Source: Streptomyces pyxinicus
GTDB taxonomy: Bacteria > Actinomycetota > Actinomycetes > Streptomycetales > Streptomycetaceae
DNA: 64,000 bases
Direction: 5' to 3'
Assembly: GCF_024753135.1 (NCBI RefSeq)
Contig: NZ_JANUGP010000008.1
Coordinates: 186,001 to 250,000 of the forward strand
The notes below the pieces were generated by a model. That model did no database searches. It saw nothing but the letters and a program-made list of their open reading frames with translations, and was not told the DNA's origin. This document shows positions 25,847 through 33,185 of this stretch, one piece after another; the stretch's first letter is position 1, and each line of letters opens with the position of its first letter. The translations under genes were made by a program, and so were the position numbers.

Positions 25847-26985
25847 TGATCGAGTGGACCGCGGAACAGCGGGCGCTGCGCGAAGGCCTCGCACCCTGGC
25901 TGGAGAAGCTCAACACCGGTCATGTCGCCCGGGACGCGTCCGCCTCGTTCTCGTACGAGAACTGGCGGACACTGGCCGGGACCGGCATCTTCGGGCTGCC
26001 GTTCGCGGAGCGATGGGGCGGCCTCGGGCAGTCGCTGCTGACCACCATGTACGTCCTGGAGGGGCTCGGCGAGGGCTGCCGGGACGGCGGGCTGAGCTTC
26101 TCGGCCTGCACCCACATGGTGAGCACCGGGGTGCCGTTGCAGCACTTCGGCTCGCCGGACCTGAAGGAGCGGTATCTGCCGCTGATCTGCTCGGGCGAGT
26201 GGATCGGCGCCCACGCCATCAGCGAGCCGGACAGTGGTTCGGACGCTCTGGCCATGCGGACCAGGGCAGTGCGGGACGGCGACCACTACGTGCTGAACGG
26301 CAGCAAGGCGTTCGTCAGCAACGGGCCGGTCGCCGACCTGTTCACGGTGTACGCCCGGACCGGCGACGGGCCCGGCCCGCTCGGGGTGACCGCGTTCCTG
26401 GTGGAGCGCGATACACCGGGGCTTCGGGTCGGTACGCCCGTCGCCAAGCTGGGGCTGCGCACCTCGCCCCTGGGCGAACTGTTCCTCGACGACTGCCGGG
26501 TGCCCGCGTCCCACGTCGTCGGGCCGCTCGGCGGCGGTTTCCTGGTGCTCGACCACGTGATGCGGCGGGAGATCCTCTGCTCCTTCGTCATCAACGCGGG
26601 CGAGATGCGCCACCGCGTCACCCGCTGTGTGGCGTACGCGCGGACCCGCGAGCAGTTCGGCCGGCCCATCGGGGCCAACCAGGCCGTCTCGCACCGGATC
26701 GTGGACATGGAAATCGGGGTGGAGACCGCCCGCCACTGGCTGTACGGCACCGCGGAGCGGCTGGCGGCGGGCGCGAACGTGACCCGGGACATCGCCATGG
26801 CCAAGCTCGTCACCAGCGAGGCGAACGTCGCCTCGGCCCTGGCCGCCGTGCAGGTCTTCGGCGGCAGCGGATACCTGGCCGAGTACGGCGTCGAGGCCGG
26901 GCTGCGCGACGCGGTCGGTTCCACCCTCTACTCGGGCACCTCCGAGATCCAGCGCAACCGCATCGCGGCCCTGCTCGGCCTGTGA
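25846..26985 (+). CDS. acyl-CoA dehydrogenase-like aminoacyl-PCP oxidase
   Basis: 379 residues, TGATG overlap with the EctC-like gene. Full acyl-CoA dehydrogenase architecture with [12 protein letters not shown] (flavin-side motif), R-E-Q-F-G-R-P-I-G and [13 protein letters not shown]. The common late catalytic base position (Y-E-G-T) is Ser in YSGTSEIQ. A glutamate at residue 242 (MRREIL) falls where isovaleryl-CoA dehydrogenase and prolyl-PCP dehydrogenases have theirs. With the neighbouring A domain and PCP this suggests alpha,beta-desaturation of an aminoacyl-S-PCP, as for pyrrole formation from proline. Not yet tested which amino acid it uses. Confidence 0.87.
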   Translation: MIEWTAEQRALREGLAPWLEKLNTGHVARDASASFSYENWRTLAGTGIFGLPFAERWGGLGQSLLTTMYVLEGLGEGCRDGGLSFSACTHMVSTGVPLQHFGSPDLKERYLPLICSGEWIGAHAISEPDSGSDALAMRTRAVRDGDHYVLNGSKAFVSNGPVADLFTVYARTGDGPGPLGVTAFLVERDTPGLRVGTPVAKLGLRTSPLGELFLDDCRVPASHVVGPLGGGFLVLDHVMRREILCSFVINAGEMRHRVTRCVAYARTREQFGRPIGANQAVSHRIVDMEIGVETARHWLYGTAERLAAGANVTRDIAMAKLVTSEANVASALAAVQVFGGSGYLAEYGVEAGLRDAVGSTLYSGTSEIQRNRIAALLGL

Positions 26986-27033
26986 CCGGCCGAGCGGGGC
27001 CGGCCTTCCGACCCTCGACGGAGAGACTCCCAC

Positions 27034-27732
27034 GTGACGACCCAGCTCCACGGGGACGGCGGCGTGCTGCGCGCCACCGCCTTCCTCGACCACGCGTCGC
27101 CCGAGGTCCGCGACTTCGTCGCCGACGCCCTGCCCGCCTCGGCCACCAGCCCGCGCGCCCAGGCGGTCGCGCTCTACTACGCGGTACGCGACCGTGTCCG
27201 GTACGAGGTGTACGGGGCGGACCTGTCCCGGGCCGGCCTGCGGGCCAGTTCGGTGGCGCGGACCGGTTCCGGCATGTGCCTGCACAAGTCGGTGCTGTAC
27301 GCGGCCGGCCTGCGGTCGCTCGGTGTTCCGGCCCGGCTGGTTCTCGGAGACGTACGCAACCACCTGGCCTCCGAGCGGCTCAAGCGGCTGATCGGCGGCG
27401 ACGTCTTCCACATGCACTGCCTCACCTCGGTCCGTCTGGACGGCCGCTGGGTGCGGGCGACACCCGTGTTCAACAAGGCGCTGTGCCGACTGTACGGGTT
27501 GGCGCCGCTGGACTTCGACGGCACGGCGGACAGTTTGCACCACCCCTTCGACCTCCAGGGCCGTCGGCACATGGAGTTCCTGCGGTCTCACGGGGAGTTC
27601 GACGACCTGCCCTACGAGCGGGTGATCGGGGAGCTGAAGACCGTCCATCCGCGCCTTTTCAGCGCGGACGGCACCAGGTTCACCGAGGGCTCGCTCGCCG
27701 GAGAGGCCGCACCCCTGACGGCCGAGCGGTGA
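27034..27732 (+). CDS. transglutaminase-like (papain-fold) acyltransferase
   Basis: 232 residues from GTG 27034. The transglutaminase core has the Cys in [26 protein letters not shown] (Cys82) and a His in [10 protein letters not shown] (126 or 128). The third catalytic position, Asp in the usual D-A-T block, appears as R-A-T-P-V-F-N here, so either Asn147 substitutes or the triad is modified. Transglutaminase-like proteins in biosynthetic clusters, such as AdmF, form amide bonds from PCP-bound acyl groups. That suggests it moves the PCP-bound unit onto an amine or onto the polyketide. Same operon as the A domain, 48 bp after the dehydrogenase. Confidence 0.78.
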   Translation: MTTQLHGDGGVLRATAFLDHASPEVRDFVADALPASATSPRAQAVALYYAVRDRVRYEVYGADLSRAGLRASSVARTGSGMCLHKSVLYAAGLRSLGVPARLVLGDVRNHLASERLKRLIGGDVFHMHCLTSVRLDGRWVRATPVFNKALCRLYGLAPLDFDGTADSLHHPFDLQGRRHMEFLRSHGEFDDLPYERVIGELKTVHPRLFSADGTRFTEGSLAGEAAPLTAER

Positions 27733-28397
27733 TCGTCAAGTTCTGCGGGGCCACGACGGAGAACGAGATCGTGGCGATGGCGGCGGCCGGGGCCGATCTC
27801 GTCGGCCTGTGGCATGGTGTGCCGGGCGGCCGTGCGGACCTGCCCGCCGCCCGGCTCGCCGCTCTCGCCGCAGTGGCCCTGACGGGTGGCCGGCTCCGGC
27901 CGATGGTGGTCACGTTCTCCTCCGACACCAGGGCGCTGCTGGCGGCGGTGGCGGCGTCCCGCGTGCCGTGCGTGCAGCTGCACGGCTTCCAGCCACCAAG
28001 CGTGGTGCGCGCGCTGCGCCGGGACGGGCCGCCGGGCTTGGAGATCGTCAAGGTGCTCCACCTGCGCGCCGGCGTGTGCCTGGAGGAGCGGCTGACCGAT
28101 GCCTACGAACGAGCCGGCACCGACTACTTCCTGATGGACGCGGTCACCGCCGACGGCCGCCTCGGCAGTACCGCCGAGCCTCTGGCAGACCCTGCGGTGA
28201 CCGCGCTCGCCGACCGGATCGGCCTGCCGTTCCTGCTGGCGGGGGGTCTGCACGCCGGCAACGCGAACGAGTTCACCCGTGCGCGAGCGCACCCACGCTT
28301 CCTCGGCATAGATGTCGACTCGGCGGCACGCGCCGCCGACGGGTTCCTGCGAGCCGACCGAGCGCGAGCGGTCGTGGACGCCTGGAGGACTGTGTGA
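27729..28397 (+). CDS. TrpF-like phosphoribosyl isomerase
   Basis: 222 residues, GTGA overlap with the transglutaminase-like gene. It starts [11 protein letters not shown], matching the K-I-C-G-L-T motif of phosphoribosylanthranilate isomerase with catalytic Cys6. The general acid Asp137 is in YFLMDA, and the phosphate site L-A-G-G-L-H-x-G-N and GIDVDSAAR are kept. The G-G-T/G-x-F segment after the aspartate is rewritten (ADGRLGSTAE). It should perform an Amadori rearrangement on the product of the TrpD-like enzyme, giving a 1-deoxyribulose adduct. Confidence 0.87.
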   Translation: MIVKFCGATTENEIVAMAAAGADLVGLWHGVPGGRADLPAARLAALAAVALTGGRLRPMVVTFSSDTRALLAAVAASRVPCVQLHGFQPPSVVRALRRDGPPGLEIVKVLHLRAGVCLEERLTDAYERAGTDYFLMDAVTADGRLGSTAEPLADPAVTALADRIGLPFLLAGGLHAGNANEFTRARAHPRFLGIDVDSAARAADGFLRADRARAVVDAWRTV

Positions 28398-29101
28398 ACA
28401 CCCCTTTCACCGAAGCGCTGACGGCCGCCGCCCGGCCTCTTGTCATGGAGGTCAAGCTGCGGGACGCCGACGGCCGGGACCTGCTGGGCGGCAGGAGTGT
28501 GGCCGAGACGGTCGCACGGTTCGAGACGGCGGGAGCACCGTGTCTCTCGGTGGTCACCGGGCGCTGGTTCGGCGGCACCGAGAACTTGCTGGGCGAGGTC
28601 GCCTCCCGGACCTCGCTGCCGCTGCTGCGCAAGGATTTCGTCACCAACGCGCGCCAGTTGGAGCGGACCCGTGAGCTGGGCGCGTCCGCCGTCCTGCTGA
28701 CCGCGCGGCTGCTGCCGGCCTCAATCCTGGCTCGGCTGACCGACCGTGCCCTGGCACTGGGGCTGACGCCCTTCGTGGAGGTCGCCGACGCGGCGGAGGT
28801 GACGCGGGTGGTGCGTGGACCGGAGTGCGTGGTCGCGGTCAACAACAAGGACATCGCCACCCGTGAGCGTCTTCCGGCCGATCCGGCACGTGGCAGGGCT
28901 CTGCTGCCGGCGGTGCGCGGCACCGGAACCCGCCACCCGGTCAGCGCGAGCGGCATCACCTCTCCGGCGATGGCGGCCCGCCTGCTGGGCGAGGGCTTCA
29001 CCGGCCTGCTCATCGGCACCGAGCTGTTGCGGGCCCCGAGTCTGACGGCCTGGTGCGCCGCGTTCGACACCGCGCGGGCCACCAGGCCACAGGTGCGCTG
29101 A
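28394..29101 (+). CDS. TrpC-like indole-glycerol-phosphate synthase homologue with altered catalytic residues
   Basis: 235 residues, GTGA overlap with the TrpF-like gene. The (beta/alpha)8 signatures of IGPS are present: V-M-E-V-K (Glu19, Lys21), LLRKDFV (Lys80, the general acid), FVEVADAAE (Glu129) and AVNNKDI (Asn150). Two conserved features differ. The K-x-x-S-P-S phosphate/anthranilate segment is replaced by L-R-D-A-D-G, and S-E-S-G-I reads S-A-S-G-I (Ala185 for the conserved Glu). Ring closure chemistry is likely retained on a different substrate, with dehydration or decarboxylation handled differently. Last gene of the operon. True trpC of primary metabolism would keep both features. 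Confidence 0.85.
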   Translation: MNTPFTEALTAAARPLVMEVKLRDADGRDLLGGRSVAETVARFETAGAPCLSVVTGRWFGGTENLLGEVASRTSLPLLRKDFVTNARQLERTRELGASAVLLTARLLPASILARLTDRALALGLTPFVEVADAAEVTRVVRGPECVVAVNNKDIATRERLPADPARGRALLPAVRGTGTRHPVSASGITSPAMAARLLGEGFTGLLIGTELLRAPSLTAWCAAFDTARATRPQVR

Positions 29102-29108
29102 CCGCCCG

Positions 29109-29699
29109 TCAGCCGCGTCCGCCCGCTGGGCGAGCGCGGCGCCCGCGGGCCGTGCGTCCCCAGGGCTTGTACACGGAAACGACGGCGGCGACAGTGAGCA
29201 GGACGAACAGCAGGGGCACGCTCCAGAGCAGGAAGTCCCCGGCCGCGCCCGGCTCCGGGGGGCTGCCGTCGGCCCCGGCCGTCCGCTCGCTGGCCGCCAT
29301 CACGACCGGGTGGATCACGAACCACGCGAAGACGGTCATGAACAGGGTGATGACCCACTTGACGACGATCCACCAGTGCAGCAGCAGGCCCCACTTGGTG
29401 CCGCAGGAGAGCAGGATCCCGGTGACCGCGGCGGTGACGCTGAAGACCGTCACGCTGGTGTCGTCGAAGACGTACATCGCGTAGTAGACGCCCTTGGCGA
29501 TGGCGGCGTCCCGTGTGGTGTACCCCATGACGGCCAGGACCGCCATGGACAGCGAGAGTCCCACCCAGCCGACCGAGGTCACGACGTGCACGGCCAGGAC
29601 CAGCTTCCGTGTTCTGCGGCCGAGTTCGAACCTTTTCCTCGCGGGGTGACGCCGGACAGTGCCGGGCCTGCCGGTCGCTGCGGAGGTGGAAGCGGACAA
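29109..29699 (-). CDS. four-helix membrane protein (DUF2269-like)
   Basis: Up to 196 residues from a TTG start at 29699; the true start may be slightly downstream and is uncertain. Four hydrophobic helices: LVLAVHVVTSVGWVGLSLSM, VFSVTAAVTGILL, LLLHWWIVVKWVITLFMTVFAW and FLLWSVPLLFVLLTVAAVVSVY. The His in the first helix (AVHVVTSVGW) is a hallmark of DUF2269-like proteins. Function unknown. It is divergent from a TetR gene with a palindrome in the shared 75-bp gap, so it is probably repressed by that regulator, which hints at a transport or resistance role. Confidence 0.72.
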   Translation of the reverse strand: MSASTSAATGRPGTVRRHPARKRFELGRRTRKLVLAVHVVTSVGWVGLSLSMAVLAVMGYTTRDAAIAKGVYYAMYVFDDTSVTVFSVTAAVTGILLSCGTKWGLLLHWWIVVKWVITLFMTVFAWFVIHPVVMAASERTAGADGSPPEPGAAGDFLLWSVPLLFVLLTVAAVVSVYKPWGRTARGRRARPAGGRG

Positions 29700-29754
29700 A
29701 CCTGCGCCTCGCTTTCTGCGGGGGGTCCGGGGCGCGCGCCGACGCGGACACTAA

Positions 29755-29773
29755 CTCTTTACGGCGTAAGGAG
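29755..29773. promoter_or_regulatory. palindromic operator between the membrane protein and TetR genes
   Basis: CTCTTTACG-G-CGTAAGGAG is a near-perfect 19-bp dyad (one mismatched pair). It lies in the 75-bp divergent gap and immediately precedes, and overlaps the ribosome-site region of, the TetR gene. Placement fits repression of both genes. Confidence 0.6.
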
Positions 29774-29774
29774 A

Positions 29775-30599
29775 ATGCTGGGAAGCGTACAGGATTACCA
29801 TTCCGCTGTGAGGTCGGGAAGCGGCGGGGCGAACGGAAATGGCCGGATGGATCCGGCCCGCACCCTGGCTCTGCTGTGGCGTGCGGAGCATGAGCCCGTG
29901 CGCCCGGCCCGCGGTCCCCGCCAGGGGCTGACGGTCGACCGCATCGTGCGGACCGCGATCGCCGTCGCCGACGCCGACGGGCTGGCCGCCCTCTCGATGC
30001 GCAAGGTCGCCGAACCGCTCGGTGTCTCCGCGATGTCGCTCTACACCTATGTGCCGGGGCGTGCCGAGCTGGTCAACTGCATGCTCGACGAGGTGCTCGG
30101 TGAAGCGCCCTCGCTGGAGGCCGCCGACGGCTGGCGGCAGGCCCTGGAGCGCTATGCGCGGGGCGGCATGGCCATCGCCCGCCGCCACCCGTGGGTGCCG
30201 CCCCTCGTCTCCTCGCGGATGCTCATGGGCCCCAACGAGACCGCCCGGTGGGACGGTGTGCTCGGCGCCCTGTCCGGGGTGGGCCTGCCGGAGCGCGAGA
30301 TGCTGGCCGTGGTCCACCTGCTCGACGGCTATGTCCGGGGCGCGGCCCAGCAGTCGGCGGACGCCGAGCACGACGCACGGCGCTCCGGGCTCAGCTACGA
30401 CGAGTGGTACGAGCAGACCGGACCGCTGCTGGAGAAGACGATCTCCGCCGACCGGTATCCGGCCCTCACCCGGGTCTGGCGGTCGGGGGTCTTCGAGGAG
30501 CCCGGTGCGGGGCTCGGACCCGACGGGGGTTTCGAGTTCGGCCTGCAGCGGGTGCTCGACGGCATCGAGCGGCGCGTCGCAGACCGCTTCGCCGGCTGA
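29775..30599 (+). CDS. TetR-family repressor with TetR_C_1-type ligand domain
   Basis: Up to 274 residues from ATG 29775. GTG 29808 and ATG 29847 are alternatives: AAGGAG is too close to the first ATG, so a leaderless or later start is possible. The helix-turn-helix is clear in ALSMRKVAEPLGVSAMSLYTYVPGRAELV. The C-terminal domain resembles tetracycline-repressor-type pockets that bind polycyclic aromatics. It sits beside the putative membrane protein and upstream of polyketide tailoring genes, so it may sense the cluster product or an intermediate. Confidence 0.87.
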   Translation: MLGSVQDYHSAVRSGSGGANGNGRMDPARTLALLWRAEHEPVRPARGPRQGLTVDRIVRTAIAVADADGLAALSMRKVAEPLGVSAMSLYTYVPGRAELVNCMLDEVLGEAPSLEAADGWRQALERYARGGMAIARRHPWVPPLVSSRMLMGPNETARWDGVLGALSGVGLPEREMLAVVHLLDGYVRGAAQQSADAEHDARRSGLSYDEWYEQTGPLLEKTISADRYPALTRVWRSGVFEEPGAGLGPDGGFEFGLQRVLDGIERRVADRFAG

Positions 30600-30614
30600 T
30601 CTCCGGAGCCCCGT

Positions 30615-30643
30615 GCTCCAGCGAGTCTCAGGGGGCTCTCCAG
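30615..30643 (+). promoter_or_regulatory. three heptamers with 11-bp pitch (SARP-like site) before the 30717 operon
   Basis: GCTCCAG (30615), TCTCAGG (30626) and TCTCCAG (30637) start exactly 11 bp apart with 4-bp spacers CGAG and GGGC. The first heptamer and spacer repeat those before the A-PCP-trp operon. The site is 74-102 bp before the GTG at 30717, just after the TetR stop. Confidence 0.55.
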
Positions 30644-30716
30644 TCCGGTTTCCCACCCTGGTTCCACAAGGGATGCGGGAGCCTCGCGGGACTGAGGCCG
30701 ACAGGGCGGAGCAGGC

Positions 30717-31613
30717 GTGACAGTTCTGGTGACAGGAGCGACAGGATCCGTGGGCCGGCTGGTGACCGGTCACCTGCTCGCCGCGGGCGTACAGGTGCGA
30801 GCGCTGACCCGGAACCCGGCCTCGGCCGCGCTGCCGGACGGGGCCGAGGTACGGGAGGGTGATCTGCTGCGGCCGGACACGCTGCGCGCCGCGTTGGACG
30901 GCGTGGAGCGCCTCTACCTCTTCCCGGTCCCCGAGACGGCCCGTGCGGTGGTCTCGGCGGCCGAGGAGGCCGGCGTGCGCCGGATCGTCGTCCTCTCTTC
31001 GGCCTCCGTGCTGGACACCTCGGGTGACCATCACAGCGCGGAGCACCATCGCGCGGTGGAGCACGCCGTCGAGGAGTCCGGCGTCGAGTGGACCTTCGTG
31101 CGCCCCGACGAGTTCGCGTCCAACGTCCTGTGGAAGTGGGGCGAATCCATTCGCACCGAGGGCGTGGCACGCGCTCCCTACGGCGCCGCCCCGCGGGTGC
31201 CGGTGCACGAAGCCGATGTGGCCGAAGTGGCCGCTGCCGCGCTGCTGGAGGATGGGCATGCCGGACAGGCGTACGCGCTGACCGGGCCCGAGGTGATCAC
31301 CCAGGCCGGTCAGGTGCAAGCGATCGCCGAGGCCGTAGGCCGCCCGGTCGCGTTCGAGGAGATCACCCCGGACCAGGCGCGCGAGGAGATGACGGCGGCG
31401 ATGCCGGCGCCGGTCGTGGAGATGGTGCTGCGGTATCTCACCGATGCCGTCGCGCACCCGCCGGTCCCGGTGGACACCGTGGAGCGCGTCACCGGCCGCC
31501 CGGGCAGGACGTTCGCGCGGTGGGCGGCCGACCACGCCGGCGACTTCGCCCCGCGCTCCGCCACGGTGCCCCTCGCGCGGCGCGCTCCGGGTGCCGAGGA
31601 GCCCGCCGCATGA
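30717..31613 (+). CDS. NmrA-like NAD(P)-binding reductase
   Basis: 298 residues from GTG 30717. The N-terminal Rossmann motif is [14 protein letters not shown], followed by RIVVLSSASV and WTFVRPDEFASN, typical of NmrA/atypical SDR proteins that lack the YxxxK pair or use it loosely. It probably reduces a quinone, ketone or enone of an intermediate with NADPH. First gene of a four-gene run (reductase, MDR, SnoaL-like, ActIV-like) joined by 4-bp overlaps. Related proteins occur at 34198 and 35133; the three are not tandem copies but belong to the same family. Confidence 0.83.
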   Translation: MTVLVTGATGSVGRLVTGHLLAAGVQVRALTRNPASAALPDGAEVREGDLLRPDTLRAALDGVERLYLFPVPETARAVVSAAEEAGVRRIVVLSSASVLDTSGDHHSAEHHRAVEHAVEESGVEWTFVRPDEFASNVLWKWGESIRTEGVARAPYGAAPRVPVHEADVAEVAAAALLEDGHAGQAYALTGPEVITQAGQVQAIAEAVGRPVAFEEITPDQAREEMTAAMPAPVVEMVLRYLTDAVAHPPVPVDTVERVTGRPGRTFARWAADHAGDFAPRSATVPLARRAPGAEEPAA

Positions 31614-32674
31614 CCACCGCCGATGTCCCCGAGCCCGTGACGCCGCCCGGAACGGCGGACGACACCAACATCTTCGTCCGCATGACCGGCGGCGGTGACC
31701 CTGAACGGCACATCGTCCTCGGTGAGGGCGCACGCCCCACCCCCGGCCGCGGCAACGTCGTCATCCGGGTCGAGGCCGCGGGCGTCTCCTATGCGGAGGT
31801 GCAGATGCTCGGTCGGCTGCACCCCTTCCCTCCGGCTTTCCCCTTCGTCCCCGGCTACGATCTGGTCGGACGCGTCGTCGAGACCGGCCCGGGCGTCACC
31901 GACCGACGCGTCGGCGAGCGGGTCGCCGCCATGCCCCGCCACGGCGCCTGGGCGCGGTATCTGGAGACACCCGCCCGGACGCTCGTCACCGTTCCGGAGG
32001 AACTGGACGCCGCCGCCGCCGTGGCCCTGATCACCAACGGGGTGACGGCCTGGCAGATGCTGCACCGGCTGGCCCGGGTACGCCCCGGTGACACCGTGCT
32101 CGTGCACGGCGCCGGGGGCGGCGTCGGCAGTCTGCTCACCCAGCTCGCCGTGCACCACGGGCTGCGCGTCCTCGGCACCGCCTCGCCCGCCAAGCACGAC
32201 GCGGTCCGCGCGCTGGGCGCGGAGCCTTTCGACTACCGCACGCCGGGCCTGCGGGACGTCGTCCGGAAACGGGCTCCCGAGGGGGTGCGGGCTGTCTTCG
32301 ACCACGTCGGCGGGCGCGGTCTGGACGACAGCTGGGCCATGCTCGCCTCCGGCGGGACCCTGGTCTCCTACGACTCCTCCGTCGCGGGCTACGAGCCCGG
32401 CCAGTGGTTTCGCCCGCATGTCCCGGCGTTGCGGCGCACCGTGCGCCACTGGGTCGCACGGCGCCTCGGGCTCACCCGCGGCCGGCGTATGTCCATGTAC
32501 TACGTCAAGCCCGGCGAACGCTTCGGCGCCGACCTCGCCACGCTGTTCCGGCTGGCCGCCGAGGGCGTGCTGCGGCCGGAGATCGCGGCACGCCACCCCC
32601 TGGACGGGGCCGCGGCCGCGGTGCGCGCCCTGCTGGAAGGCCGCACCGTCGGCAAGCACGTCCTGCTGCCCTGA
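31610..32674 (+). CDS. medium-chain (zinc-independent) alcohol dehydrogenase / quinone or enoyl reductase
   Basis: 354 residues, ATGA overlap. The MDR fold has an N-terminal GroES-like part (RVEAAGVSYAEVQMLG, PFVPGYDLVGRVVETG) and a Rossmann part with VLVHGAGGGVGSLLTQLA. No zinc-binding Cys/His set is visible, so it groups with NADPH quinone reductases/enoyl reductases. In aromatic pathways such enzymes reduce an enone in a pyran or side ring (ActVI-ORF2 is an example). The exact target here is not determinable. Confidence 0.87.
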   Translation: MTTADVPEPVTPPGTADDTNIFVRMTGGGDPERHIVLGEGARPTPGRGNVVIRVEAAGVSYAEVQMLGRLHPFPPAFPFVPGYDLVGRVVETGPGVTDRRVGERVAAMPRHGAWARYLETPARTLVTVPEELDAAAAVALITNGVTAWQMLHRLARVRPGDTVLVHGAGGGVGSLLTQLAVHHGLRVLGTASPAKHDAVRALGAEPFDYRTPGLRDVVRKRAPEGVRAVFDHVGGRGLDDSWAMLASGGTLVSYDSSVAGYEPGQWFRPHVPALRRTVRHWVARRLGLTRGRRMSMYYVKPGERFGADLATLFRLAAEGVLRPEIAARHPLDGAAAAVRALLEGRTVGKHVLLP

Positions 32675-32741
32675 ACCACCGGCCTGAACCACCGGTCGAA
32701 CCCCGACCGCCTCGACTCACCCGTTCGGAAAGGAACCCGGC

Positions 32742-33185
32742 ATGTCCGCAACTCTGACCGAGAAGTCCGCCCAGAAGCGCAACAAGGAACTCGCCCTCTC
32801 CATGGTCGCGAGCTGGAACCGCTGGGAGCTCCAGGGCATCATCAAGCACTGGGCTCCGGACATCCGGCACTTCTCCGAGGACCGCCCGGTGTCCTCGAAG
32901 GCCATGGTCCGGGCGATGGAGGGCGGCCTCGCCGCCTTCCCCGACCTGCACCTGGACGTCAAGAGCATCGTCGCCGAGGGGGACCGCGTCTGCCTGCGGA
33001 TCACCGTGACGGCCAGCCACGGGGGCGAGTTCCTCGGCAAGGCCGCCAGCGGCACCGAGGTGACCTGGTACATGCTGGAGGAACTCCGCTTCAACGACGC
33101 GGGCCAGGTGATCGAACACTACGACGTCTTCAACTACCTGCCCATGCTCAAGAAGCTGGGTCTGGCCCGGGAAGACGTGCTGTGA
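32742..33185 (+). CDS. SnoaL-like ester-cyclase / hydroxylase-fold protein
   Basis: 147 residues, ATG 32742 preceded by AAAGGA. The NTF2/SnoaL cone fold is supported by LALSMVASWNRWELQGIIKHWAPDIRHFSE at the start, FPDLHLDVKSIVAEGDRVCLRITVTASH in the centre and a final LEELRFNDAGQVIEHYDVFNYLPML. This is the SnoaL_1 (ester cyclase) pattern, in which anthracycline family members close the fourth ring or, in SnoaL2/AclR relatives, assist hydroxylation. Overlaps the ActIV-like gene. Confidence 0.86.
   Translation: MSATLTEKSAQKRNKELALSMVASWNRWELQGIIKHWAPDIRHFSEDRPVSSKAMVRAMEGGLAAFPDLHLDVKSIVAEGDRVCLRITVTASHGGEFLGKAASGTEVTWYMLEELRFNDAGQVIEHYDVFNYLPMLKKLGLAREDVL

Noticed and set aside
23613..29101. 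Primary tryptophan operon
   Set aside because: trpE, trpG and trpB are missing, key residues of TrpD and TrpC are altered, and the genes are interleaved with A domain, PCP, EctC, dehydrogenase and transglutaminase genes.
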